Assembly: GCA_964384675.1 (NCBI GenBank)
Contig: CAYLNK010000171.1
Span: 1-13,529, forward strand
Length of the DNA stretch: 13,529 bases
DNA from: CAYLNK01 sp964384675
GTDB taxonomy: Bacteria > Acidobacteriota > Thermoanaerobaculia > UBA5066
Reading direction: 5' to 3'
In this document: piece by piece, positions 7,039 to 13,529 of the stretch
Position numbering within the stretch: position 1 is the first letter of the stretch
How the letters are laid out: every line of letters starts with the position of its first letter
Position numbers and translations under genes: made by a program
The notes under the pieces: model-generated
The model's database searches: none
Told to the model about the DNA's origin: nothing
What the model saw: only the letters and a program-made list of their open reading frames with translations

Positions 7039-7871
7039 GCGCCGAGGCCGCCCCGTCCGTCCTGGTGATCGAGGGGTCGTCGGGCTGGCGCGCCCTGAGC
7101 CTCGGCGAGGTGTGGCGCCGCCGTGAGCTCCTCTACTTCTTCGTCTGGCGCGACCTGAAGGTCCGCTACAAGCAGACGGTCCTGGGCGCCTCGTGGGCCG
7201 TCATCCAGCCGCTCTTCTCCATGGCGGTCTTCGCGGTGTTCTTCGGGAAGCTGTCGAGGATGCCGTCGGACGGCGTGCCGTACCCGCTGTTCAGCTTCCT
7301 CGGGCTCCTCCCGTGGACCTACTTCTCGTCGGTGCTCTCGAGCGCCAGCAACAGCCTGGTGGGCAACGCCCACCTGATCACCAAGGTCTACTTCCCCCGG
7401 CTCATCGTCCCGCTCGCGGCGGTCGCCTCCGGGCTGGCCGACTACGGCGTCGCGGCCCTCACGCTCGTGCCGCTGATGGGGTACTTCCGCTTCGTCCCCA
7501 ATCTCCCCGGGCTGCTGGCGCTGCCGCTCCTGACGATGCACGTCTTCGCGCTGGCCCTCGGCGTGGGCCTCTGGCTGAGCGCCCTCAACGTGAGGTACCG
7601 CGACATCAAGCACGCGGTGCCGTTCCTCCTCCAGCTCTGGATGTACGCCACACCGATCGTCTATCCCCTCAGCATCGTCCCCGCGAAGTGGCGCTGGGCG
7701 GTGTCGCTCAACCCGATGGCCGGGATCGTCGAGGGGTATCGGAGCGCGGTCTTGACGGGCGTCTGGCAGACCGATGCGCTTCTCATCTCGATCGCGGTGA
7801 CGGCCGTCGTCCTCGTCTCCGGCGCCTTCTATTTCCGCAAGCTCGAACGCACGTTCGCCGACGTGGTCTGA
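7035..7871 (+). CDS. wzm: ABC-2 type polysaccharide export permease (Wzm-like)
   Basis: This 278-residue inner-membrane protein is the channel half of a polysaccharide or O-antigen ABC exporter. The N-terminal amphipathic region (about 27-48) carries the family signature VWRDLKVRYKQTVLG (37-51), which leads into WAVIQPL. About six membrane segments follow, near 52-71, 83-102, 122-146, 157-182, 194-214 and 247-267. Other family hallmarks are LPWTYF (92-97), KVYFPRLIVP (117-126), SALNVRYRDIKH (182-193) and YATPIVYP (204-211). The start is the GTG whose last two bases begin the epimerase stop codon. Its own TGA shares the A with the ATG of the ATPase gene (TGATG), so subunit synthesis is coupled. 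It would move an undecaprenyl-linked glycan across the inner membrane after assembly in the cytoplasm. Confidence 0.93.
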   Translation: MSAEAAPSVLVIEGSSGWRALSLGEVWRRRELLYFFVWRDLKVRYKQTVLGASWAVIQPLFSMAVFAVFFGKLSRMPSDGVPYPLFSFLGLLPWTYFSSVLSSASNSLVGNAHLITKVYFPRLIVPLAAVASGLADYGVAALTLVPLMGYFRFVPNLPGLLALPLLTMHVFALALGVGLWLSALNVRYRDIKHAVPFLLQLWMYATPIVYPLSIVPAKWRWAVSLNPMAGIVEGYRSAVLTGVWQTDALLISIAVTAVVLVSGAFYFRKLERTFADVV

Positions 7872-9145
7872 TGCCGCCGACCGCCATCCGGGCCGAGGGG
7901 CTCTCGAAGAAGTACAAGGTGGGAGGAGGCCGTCCGCGGTCGCTGCGCGAGACGCTCTCCGCGGCCTTCCAGCGAGGCCCTGCCCCCCCGTCGCCGGACG
8001 AGTTCTGGGCGCTCGACGACGTCTCCTTCCAGGTCTCCCCCGGGGAGGTCCTCGGGGTGATCGGGCCGAACGGGTCGGGGAAGAGCACGCTCCTGAAGAT
8101 CCTCTCCCGGATCACCGAGCCGACCCGCGGGCGGGCCGAGATCCGGGGGCGCGTGGCGTCGCTGCTGGAGGTGGGGACCGGCTTCCACGGGGAGCTGTCC
8201 GGCCGGGAGAACACGTTCCTGAACGGGGCGATCCTCGGGATGAAGAGGACCGAGATCGCTCGCAAGTTCGACGAGATCGTCGCCTTCGCGGAGGTGGAGC
8301 GGTTCATCGACACTCCGGTCAAGCACTACTCGAGCGGCATGTACGTGCGCCTGGCGTTCGCCGTGGCGGCCCACCTCGAGCCCGAGATCCTCGTCATCGA
8401 CGAGGTGCTCGCGGTGGGAGACGTCGCGTTCCAGCGGAAGTGTCTCGGGAAGATGGGCCAGGTCGCCGCCACCGAAGGCCGGGCCATCCTCTTCGTGTCC
8501 CACAACATGCCGGCCGTGGAGCGGCTCTGTCACAGCTGCGTCCTCCTGACCGGCGGGAAGGTGAAGCAGTACGGGCCGGCGGGCGCCGTGGTCCGCCAGA
8601 ACCTCCGCTCGGACGGAGCGCCGTCCCTGGAGTGGCGCCTCCCGGAGGCGTCCCCCGACCACCCGTACATCGAACGGGTGGCGCTCGTCGACGAGGACGG
8701 CCACCCGGCCACGGTCGTGACGAGCGCCAGCGACGTCGGGCTCGACGTCACCTGCGTCATCCCGGTCTCGGTCACGGGGCTGCGCTTCTCGGTGACGGTC
8801 CAGGACTCGATGGGGCAGGCGCTGTTCACGACGATCCCGCTCGACGACGGCCTCGAGTACCCGCTCGCCGTGGGGACGCACCGGTACCGGGTGGCGTTCC
8901 CGCCCGCCGTCTTCATGCCGCAGCGCTACGCGATCGCGGTGTCGCTCTACCTGCTGGAGCGGTCGATCCACCACCTGCCGCAGGCGGTGGTCTTCGACGT
9001 GGCCGAGGTCGCCTCGATGGTCAACACCGGCGACCCGACCCGGATGGGTTTCCTGCAGCTGGGCTGCCGGTGGGAGCACGCGTTCTCGCCGCGCCTGCGC
9101 GAGACACCGCGGCTCGAGGGCCGGCTCGCGGCCGCGAGCGCCTGA
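7871..9145 (+). CDS. wzt: ABC transporter ATP-binding protein for polysaccharide export (Wzt-like, with C-terminal domain)
   Basis: This 424-residue ATPase partners the preceding permease. Residues 1-245 form the nucleotide-binding domain. It has Walker A GPNGSGKST (65-73), the GTGFHGELSGREN region (102-114), the signature segment HYSSGMYVRLAFA (152-164), Walker B ILVIDEVLAVGD (173-184) with catalytic E178, and the switch His211 in SHNMPAVERLC. These sequences are typical of the Wzt/TagH/KpsT group. Residues from about 250 to 410 form an extra C-terminal domain, probably beta-rich, in the position of the Wzt domain that binds the non-reducing end of the glycan in E. coli O8/O9a. This implies that export may require a specific chain end. 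The ATG overlaps the permease stop (TGATG), and the next gene starts one base after this stop (TGAGATG). No strong ribosome site precedes it, consistent with re-initiation. Confidence 0.93.
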   Translation: MPPTAIRAEGLSKKYKVGGGRPRSLRETLSAAFQRGPAPPSPDEFWALDDVSFQVSPGEVLGVIGPNGSGKSTLLKILSRITEPTRGRAEIRGRVASLLEVGTGFHGELSGRENTFLNGAILGMKRTEIARKFDEIVAFAEVERFIDTPVKHYSSGMYVRLAFAVAAHLEPEILVIDEVLAVGDVAFQRKCLGKMGQVAATEGRAILFVSHNMPAVERLCHSCVLLTGGKVKQYGPAGAVVRQNLRSDGAPSLEWRLPEASPDHPYIERVALVDEDGHPATVVTSASDVGLDVTCVIPVSVTGLRFSVTVQDSMGQALFTTIPLDDGLEYPLAVGTHRYRVAFPPAVFMPQRYAIAVSLYLLERSIHHLPQAVVFDVAEVASMVNTGDPTRMGFLQLGCRWEHAFSPRLRETPRLEGRLAAASA

Positions 9146-9146
9146 G

Positions 9147-11012
9147 ATGTGCGGCATCGCGGGGTTCGTGGCCTGGGACGGGCGGCCGGCCGACCCGGGG
9201 GTGATCCGGGAGATGACCGGCCGGCTCCGCCACCGCGGACCGGACGGCGAGGGTTTCCACGTCGACGGCCCCGTGGCCCTCGGTCACCGGCGCCTGGCGA
9301 TCATCGACGTGGAAGGCGGGGCGCAGCCCTTCCCGGGCCCGGACGGGACGGCGTGGATCACGTTCAACGGCGAGATCTACAACTACCGCGAGCTGGCCGA
9401 CGAGCTGCGGCAGTCGGGACACCGGTTCACCACGCACTCCGATACCGAGGTGCTGATCCACGCCTGGGACGCCTGGGGCGAGCGGATGGTCGAGCGGCTG
9501 CGGGGGATGTTCGCGTTCGCCATCTGGGACGCGCGCCGGCGCGTGCTGTTCGCCGCCCGCGACCGGCTCGGGATCAAGCCGCTCTACTACGTGAAGACCC
9601 CCGAGCTGTTCGCGTTCGCGTCCGAGCTGGAGGCGCTGCACGCGCTCCCCGGGTTCTGTCCCGATGTCGACCTCGGCGCGCTCGACCTCTACCTCCACCT
9701 CCAGTACGTTCCGGCGCCGCTCTCGATCTACCGCCAGGTGCGGAAGCTGCCGCCGGGGCACACCCTGACGCTCTCGGCGTCCGGCGCCGTCGCCGAGCCG
9801 AAGAGGTACTGGGAGCTGGCGTTCCGGCCCCGCCGCGACGTCTCGGAGGCGGAGTGGCTGGAACGGCTCGACGGCGCGCTCGCGGAGACCGTCCGCGCGC
9901 ATCTCGTCTCCGACGTGAGCTTCGGGGCCTTCCTCTCGGGAGGCGTCGACTCCAGCACCGTGGTCGCCTACATGACCCGAGTCCTCGAGAGGCCGGTCCA
10001 GACCTTCGCGATCGGCTTCGAGGACCCGCTCTACGACGAGAGCGCCCACGCGCGCGAGGCGGCCCGCCGGCTCGGGACCGAGCACCACGAGCTGATCGTC
10101 CGACCGGACGCCTTGGCGCTCCTCCCCGACCTCGTCCGTCACTTCGGCGAGCCCCTGGGCGACAGCTCCGCCCTCCCGACGTACCACGTCGCGAAGCTCG
10201 CGGCCGGCAGCGTGAAGATGGTGCTCTCCGGAGACGGCGGGGACGAGACGTTCGCGGGCTATGCGTCCTACCAGGGCCTCCTCGCCGAGCACCGCCCACC
10301 CCGCGGCGTCCTCGGGACGGTGCGGCACGGCCTGGGGCACGGCGCCCGCTCCCTGGGCCTTCGGCCCGCGCTCGCCCGCCCCGAGGAGACGTGGTGGCGG
10401 AACCTCGCGCTCCTGCCGGACGCGGACCGGCTGCGTCTCTACCGGCCCGAGCACGCCTTTCTGCCGGACGCCTCACGCGCCTGGTACGAGACCAGCCTGG
10501 TGCGGCTCCCGTCGCGTGACCTGCTGTCGCGCTTCCAGGCCTGGGACCTCGCTCACTACCTCCCGAGCGACATCCTCGCCAAGGTCGACGTGGCCAGCAT
10601 GTACCACGGCCTGGAGGTGCGTGTCCCGCTCCTCGACCACCGGTTCGTCGAGCTCGCGGCGGAGATCCCGTCGGCCTGGAAGCTCCGGCGCGACGGTGGA
10701 CGGCTGGTGGGCAAGTACCTCCTGAAGAGGAATGGAGAACGCTTCTTCGAGAAGGCGTTCCTGAACCGCCAGAAGCAGGGGTTCGAGGTGCCGCTCCACG
10801 CCTGGCTCGGCGGGCCCGAGGACGGCGCCCTGGAGGCCAGGCTCCTGGACCCCGGCTCGGGGCTCGTCGAGCTCTTCGAGCCGGCGGCCCTGCGCGCCGT
10901 CGTGGCCGAGCGGGGACGGGGGCGCCGCGAGACCTCCCGTCTCTGGTCTCTCCTCGTGCTCGGCGAGTGGTGGCGCCAGCGCGGTCCGGGAAGGAGCCGG
11001 GCGGCGGCGTGA
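9147..11012 (+). CDS. Glutamine-hydrolysing asparagine-synthase-like amidotransferase (AsnB family)
   Basis: The 621-residue cytoplasmic enzyme has two domains. The class II glutaminase (about 1-190) has Cys2 as nucleophile, R49, NGE (74-76) and D99 in HSDTE. The synthetase domain has the pyrophosphate loop SGGVDSS (264-270), TFAIGFEDPLYDES (286-299), SGDGGDETFAGY (361-372) and the LPSDILAKVD/LEVRVPLLDH segments (472-481, 489-498). The length is normal for polysaccharide-cluster AsnB proteins, and all glutaminase residues are present, so it should be active. It may make asparagine. Its place between a glycan exporter and glycosyltransferases, with a second AsnB-like enzyme in the same operon, suggests amidation of a sugar carboxyl instead. 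Asp363 occupies the position where I align the catalytic Glu of E. coli AsnB (SGEGSDE). The ATG is one base after the wzt stop, with only a weak GAG upstream. The stop overlaps the GTG of the next gene by four bases. Confidence 0.92.
   Translation: MCGIAGFVAWDGRPADPGVIREMTGRLRHRGPDGEGFHVDGPVALGHRRLAIIDVEGGAQPFPGPDGTAWITFNGEIYNYRELADELRQSGHRFTTHSDTEVLIHAWDAWGERMVERLRGMFAFAIWDARRRVLFAARDRLGIKPLYYVKTPELFAFASELEALHALPGFCPDVDLGALDLYLHLQYVPAPLSIYRQVRKLPPGHTLTLSASGAVAEPKRYWELAFRPRRDVSEAEWLERLDGALAETVRAHLVSDVSFGAFLSGGVDSSTVVAYMTRVLERPVQTFAIGFEDPLYDESAHAREAARRLGTEHHELIVRPDALALLPDLVRHFGEPLGDSSALPTYHVAKLAAGSVKMVLSGDGGDETFAGYASYQGLLAEHRPPRGVLGTVRHGLGHGARSLGLRPALARPEETWWRNLALLPDADRLRLYRPEHAFLPDASRAWYETSLVRLPSRDLLSRFQAWDLAHYLPSDILAKVDVASMYHGLEVRVPLLDHRFVELAAEIPSAWKLRRDGGRLVGKYLLKRNGERFFEKAFLNRQKQGFEVPLHAWLGGPEDGALEARLLDPGSGLVELFEPAALRAVVAERGRGRRETSRLWSLLVLGEWWRQRGPGRSRAAA
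10991..10996 (+). promoter_or_regulatory. Ribosome binding site for the first tandem GT4 gene
   Basis: AAGGAG lies twelve bases before the GTG at 11009, inside the last codons of the amidotransferase gene. It supports the GTGA overlap start over the earlier in-frame GTG at 10967. Confidence 0.5.
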
Positions 11013-12361
11013 AGCGGGTCCTCTTCTGCACGCAGACGAGCGCTCCGGTCGGCGGCGTCCAGACGCGCCTGGACCGCCTGGCGCAGGGTCTGCCGCGCCG
11101 CGGCTGGGACGTCGTCGTGGCGCTCGCCCGGGGGTGCCGGTACCACGACCCGGACGCGTTCCGCCGCGCCCACCCCGGCCTCCCCTCGATCGAGCTGGAC
11201 GGGACCTCCGGGACCCACGACGGCCGCTTCCTGGCCGTCGAGCGGGCCATCCGGCGCACCCGCCCCGACGTGGTGGTCCCCGTCACCCTGGTCGACCCGT
11301 TCTGGGTCGTCGCCGAGCGCCGCGGCCGGGGTGTGAGGGAGCCGAGGCTGCTCTTCGGCCTCTACGAGGTGAGCGCCGAGATCCTCCGCGACGTCGGGTT
11401 CTTCCTGCCCCTCATCGACCAGGCGGTCGGCGTCAGCCGGCTCGCGGCCGAGCTCCTCGTCGAGGTCGGTGGTCTCCCGCGGGAGCGCGTGGCGTACATC
11501 CCGAACGGCGTCAAGCCGCCGTACCGCTGCGCCGTCCGGGAAGCCGGCACGCCGATCCGCCTGGGCTTCCTCGGGCGTTTCGACGATGGCAAGCGGCCCC
11601 TCGACCTCGTCGAGCTGTGCCGCCGGCTGGACGAACGGAGCGTCCCGTTCCGCGTGGCCGCCGTCGGCACCGGGCGGTACCGGGCGGAGCTGGAGGCCGC
11701 CTCGGCGCCCTGGCGGGAGCGCGGCGTCCTCGAGCTGCTCCCCCCGGTCACGACCGAGGTGCTCTACGAGACCGTCTACCCACGGCTCGACGTCTGCCTT
11801 CTCTTCTCCGAGTCGGAGGGGCTGCCGAACGTGCCCCTCGAGGCGATGGCCCACGGCGTCGTCCCGGTGACGTCGGACTTCACCGGGCGCGCCCAGGAAG
11901 GGATCCTCCGGGACGGCGAGACGGCGCTCGTCTTTCCCGTGGGGGACGTCCCGGCGGCCTGCGATGCCGTCGCGCGCCTCTGGGCAGACCCGCAGCTCCA
12001 CGCCGCCCTCTCGGCCCGGGGCCGCGCCGAGCTCGAGGCGGGCCACCGGATCGAGGAGATGCTCGACGGCTGGTCCCTGGCGTTCGATCGGACGCTGGAG
12101 CGGCCGCTCGCCAGCCAGGGGACCGCCCTTTCCGGGCCACGGAACGGACGCCTGTCGGGCGTCCTCGGGCGCGCCGCCGCCGAACGGGTCCGGCGTCTCC
12201 TGGGCCGCCAGTTCCAGCAGCCCGACGCCAGCGAATGGCCGCACTGCCGCGGGCTGGGTCGGCGCGAGGTCCCTCTACGGCCCCGTATCGCGGCGGTCGA
12301 GGCCTCGGACGGACCGGCGACCTGGCGTCCGATCTGGGAGGCCGGGGTGGGGCTCCGCTGA
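11009..12361 (+). CDS. Glycosyltransferase family 4 protein (first of a tandem pair)
   Basis: This is a 450-residue GT-B fold glycosyltransferase, cytoplasmic or peripheral to the membrane. The N-terminal domain begins KRVLFCTQTSAPVGGVQTR, with the Gly-rich acceptor/donor loop GGVQ (15-18), and carries ELDGTSGT (62-69). The linker IPNGVKP (164-170) leads into the C-terminal donor-binding domain starting LGFLGRFDDGKRP (185-197). This domain holds the E-x7-E pair E270/E278 in SESEGLPNVPLEAMAHG. A tail of about 85 residues follows the GT core (365-450). It includes a basic, amphipathic stretch (about 379-402: GRLSGVLGRAAAERVRRLLG) that might bind the membrane. The GTG at 11009 overlaps the previous stop by four bases. 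Starting at 10967 would add 14 Gly/Pro/Arg-rich residues before the first beta strand. It probably adds one sugar of the repeat unit; donor and linkage cannot be told. It is paralogous to the next gene. Confidence 0.88.
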   Translation: MKRVLFCTQTSAPVGGVQTRLDRLAQGLPRRGWDVVVALARGCRYHDPDAFRRAHPGLPSIELDGTSGTHDGRFLAVERAIRRTRPDVVVPVTLVDPFWVVAERRGRGVREPRLLFGLYEVSAEILRDVGFFLPLIDQAVGVSRLAAELLVEVGGLPRERVAYIPNGVKPPYRCAVREAGTPIRLGFLGRFDDGKRPLDLVELCRRLDERSVPFRVAAVGTGRYRAELEAASAPWRERGVLELLPPVTTEVLYETVYPRLDVCLLFSESEGLPNVPLEAMAHGVVPVTSDFTGRAQEGILRDGETALVFPVGDVPAACDAVARLWADPQLHAALSARGRAELEAGHRIEEMLDGWSLAFDRTLERPLASQGTALSGPRNGRLSGVLGRAAAERVRRLLGRQFQQPDASEWPHCRGLGRREVPLRPRIAAVEASDGPATWRPIWEAGVGLR

Positions 12362-13529
12362 CGCGTCGCCCCCGCCGTCTGCTCGTCGTCACACCGAGCC
12401 ACGCCCTCGAGGGAGGCGTCGAGCGGATCGTGGAGGCGCTGGCGGGCGGGCTGCCTCCCCACGGCTTCGAGGTGATCGTCGGTCTCGCGCGGGGCCTGAA
12501 GTTCCACGACCCGGACCGATACCGCCGGGCCTACCCGGCGCTCCGGACCGTGGAGCTGGACGGGACGAGCGGGACTCGCACCGGCCGGATCGACGGTCTC
12601 GAGAAGGCCGTGAGCGCCGCGGGACCCGACGTCGTCCTCGTCACCCGCCTCTTCGACGCCTACCCGGCCCTCGCCTCGCTCAAGGCCCGCGGCTCGCCGC
12701 TCCGCCTCGCGGTGACGATCCAGGCCTACGAAAGCCCGTACTTCGGCGACCTCGCCCTCTATCGCGACTTCGTCGACCTGTGCGTCACGAGCGGCCGGCT
12801 GATCGCGGCCGGTGCCGAGCGCGCCGGCCTGCCGCGGGAGCGTCTCGTGAACATACCGGGCGGCGTGGCGCCGGCGCGCGAGCGCGTGGCGCGTGTGCCC
12901 GGAGAGCCGCTGCGGCTGGGCTACGTCGGCCGGCTCGAGCAGCCCCAGAAGCGCGTCCTCGACCTTGCCGGGACGCTCGACGCGCTCCACCGGGACGGAG
13001 TCCCTTTCCGATGCGTGGTCGTCGGCGTCGGACCCGAGGAGCCCGCGCTTCGCGAGACGCTCGCGGCGCGCCCTTACGCTCCGGCGGTCACCTTCCGCGG
13101 CTGGCTCTCGACCGGGGAGCTCTATGCGTCCGTCTATCCGAGGCTCGACGTATTGCTCCACTTCGCCGCCTGGGAGGGTGTGACGATCGCCCCGCGTGAA
13201 GCGATGGCCCACGGCGTGGTGCCGGTGGTCTCGCGATTCGTGGGCTGCCAGGGCGAAGGCGTCTTCCGCGACGGCGTCCGGGCCCTGACGTTCCCGATCG
13301 GGGACGTGGAGGCCGCCGCGGCGCTGGTGGCGCGGCTGCAGCGCGAGCCCGCTCTGCTCGAGCGGCTCGCGTCGGCCGCCGCGAGCTCGCAGACCGGTCC
13401 GTACTCGGACGAAGGGGCGATCGCCGCCTGGGCCGCCGCTCTCCACGCGGCGTGTGAGGCGCCCGCCCGTTCGGGCCCGGCGCCGCCCCGGATCCCGCCC
13501 CCGCCGGGGCGTCTCGCCCGAGTCCTGCC
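12358..13529 (+). CDS. Glycosyltransferase family 4 protein (second of a tandem pair), cut by the window end
   Basis: The open frame runs to the last base without a stop, giving 390 residues and an incomplete C-terminus. It is a GT-B enzyme of family 4. The first beta strand is RRLLVVTPS (6-14), followed by EGGVERIVEAL (18-28), ELDGTSGT (66-73), the linker NIPGGVAP (165-172), LGYVGRLEQPQKRVLDL (187-203), and the E-x7-E pair E273/E281 in AWEGVTIAPREAMAHGVVPVV. It aligns throughout with the preceding gene (LARG..(F/Y)HDPD, RRA.P.L, ELDGTSGT, VYPRLDV, AMAHGVVPV), so the two are paralogues. The GT core ends near residue 365, and a Pro/Arg-rich tail follows. There is no ATG, GTG or TTG near the expected N-terminus. 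I propose the CTG at 12358, which overlaps the previous stop as CTGA after a GGGGTGGGG purine run. The GTG at 12430 would delete the first strand and the Gly loop. Confidence 0.82.
   Translation, partial: MTRRPRRLLVVTPSHALEGGVERIVEALAGGLPPHGFEVIVGLARGLKFHDPDRYRRAYPALRTVELDGTSGTRTGRIDGLEKAVSAAGPDVVLVTRLFDAYPALASLKARGSPLRLAVTIQAYESPYFGDLALYRDFVDLCVTSGRLIAAGAERAGLPRERLVNIPGGVAPARERVARVPGEPLRLGYVGRLEQPQKRVLDLAGTLDALHRDGVPFRCVVVGVGPEEPALRETLAARPYAPAVTFRGWLSTGELYASVYPRLDVLLHFAAWEGVTIAPREAMAHGVVPVVSRFVGCQGEGVFRDGVRALTFPIGDVEAAAALVARLQREPALLERLASAAASSQTGPYSDEGAIAAWAAALHAACEAPARSGPAPPRIPPPPGRLARVL

Noticed and set aside
9147..11012. Assignment of the second amidotransferase to the exosortase (PEP-CTERM) associated group
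   Set aside because: The N-terminus and general layout are similar, but the window has no exosortase, no PEP-CTERM protein and no other marker of that system.
1..13529. CRISPR arrays, insertion sequences, tRNA or rRNA genes, phage or defence genes
   Set aside because: I looked on both strands and saw no regularly spaced repeats, transposase motifs, tRNA-like cloverleaf with conserved TTCRA arm, or rRNA sequence. All coding capacity is taken by glycan genes.

Overview
The window is very GC-rich (about 70% or more by eye), densely packed, and coded entirely on the + strand. It looks like part of a bacterial surface-polysaccharide (O-antigen or capsule type) biosynthesis and export cluster. Codon third positions are almost all G or C, GTG starts are common, and genes overlap or abut. 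This fits a high-GC bacterium such as an Acidobacteriota, Gemmatimonadota, Myxococcota or similar lineage. Nothing in the window fixes the phylum, and no rRNA, tRNA, mobile element or CRISPR array is visible.

Layout. (1) 84-1523: a polytopic GT-C-type membrane glycosyltransferase, whose reading frame is open to the left edge. (2) 1524-1683: the only sizeable gap, about 160 bp, with a GC-rich hairpin, three GTCCGTG repeats, a possible -10 box and a 14-bp palindrome. (3) 1684-3012: a UDP-sugar 6-dehydrogenase of the UDP-GlcNAc/UDP-Glc family. (4) 3030-6068: a 1012-residue fusion of a glutamine-dependent, asparagine-synthase-like amidotransferase with a GT4 glycosyltransferase. (5) 6070-7038: an extended-SDR epimerase resembling UDP-glucuronate 4-epimerases. 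(6) 7035-7871 and 7871-9145: an ABC-2 polysaccharide export pair, Wzm-like permease and Wzt-like ATPase, the latter with a C-terminal domain of the carbohydrate-binding kind. (7) 9147-11012: a second, stand-alone AsnB-like amidotransferase. (8) 11009-12361 and 12358 to the right edge: two tandem, clearly paralogous GT4 glycosyltransferases. The second is cut by the window end and has no ordinary start codon at its expected N-terminus.

How the genes fit together. The dehydrogenase makes a UDP-hexuronate (or UDP-N-acetylhexosaminuronate), which the epimerase can convert to the galacto form. GT4 enzymes would transfer residues to a lipid-linked chain on the cytoplasmic face, and the two amidotransferases could convert uronate carboxyls to amides. 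The Wzm/Wzt pair would export the finished glycan. The GT-C protein would act on the outer face of the membrane with a lipid-linked sugar donor. From 1684 onward every junction is a 17-nt gap, a 1-nt gap (TGAGATG) or a 1-4-nt overlap, so the genes are almost certainly one translationally coupled operon.

The most unusual points are the amidotransferase-glycosyltransferase fusion, the two different AsnB-like enzymes with non-Glu residues at a position important in true asparagine synthetase, and the tandem GT4 pair that shares an ELDGTSGT motif. The family assignments are strong. The exact sugar substrates are inference.
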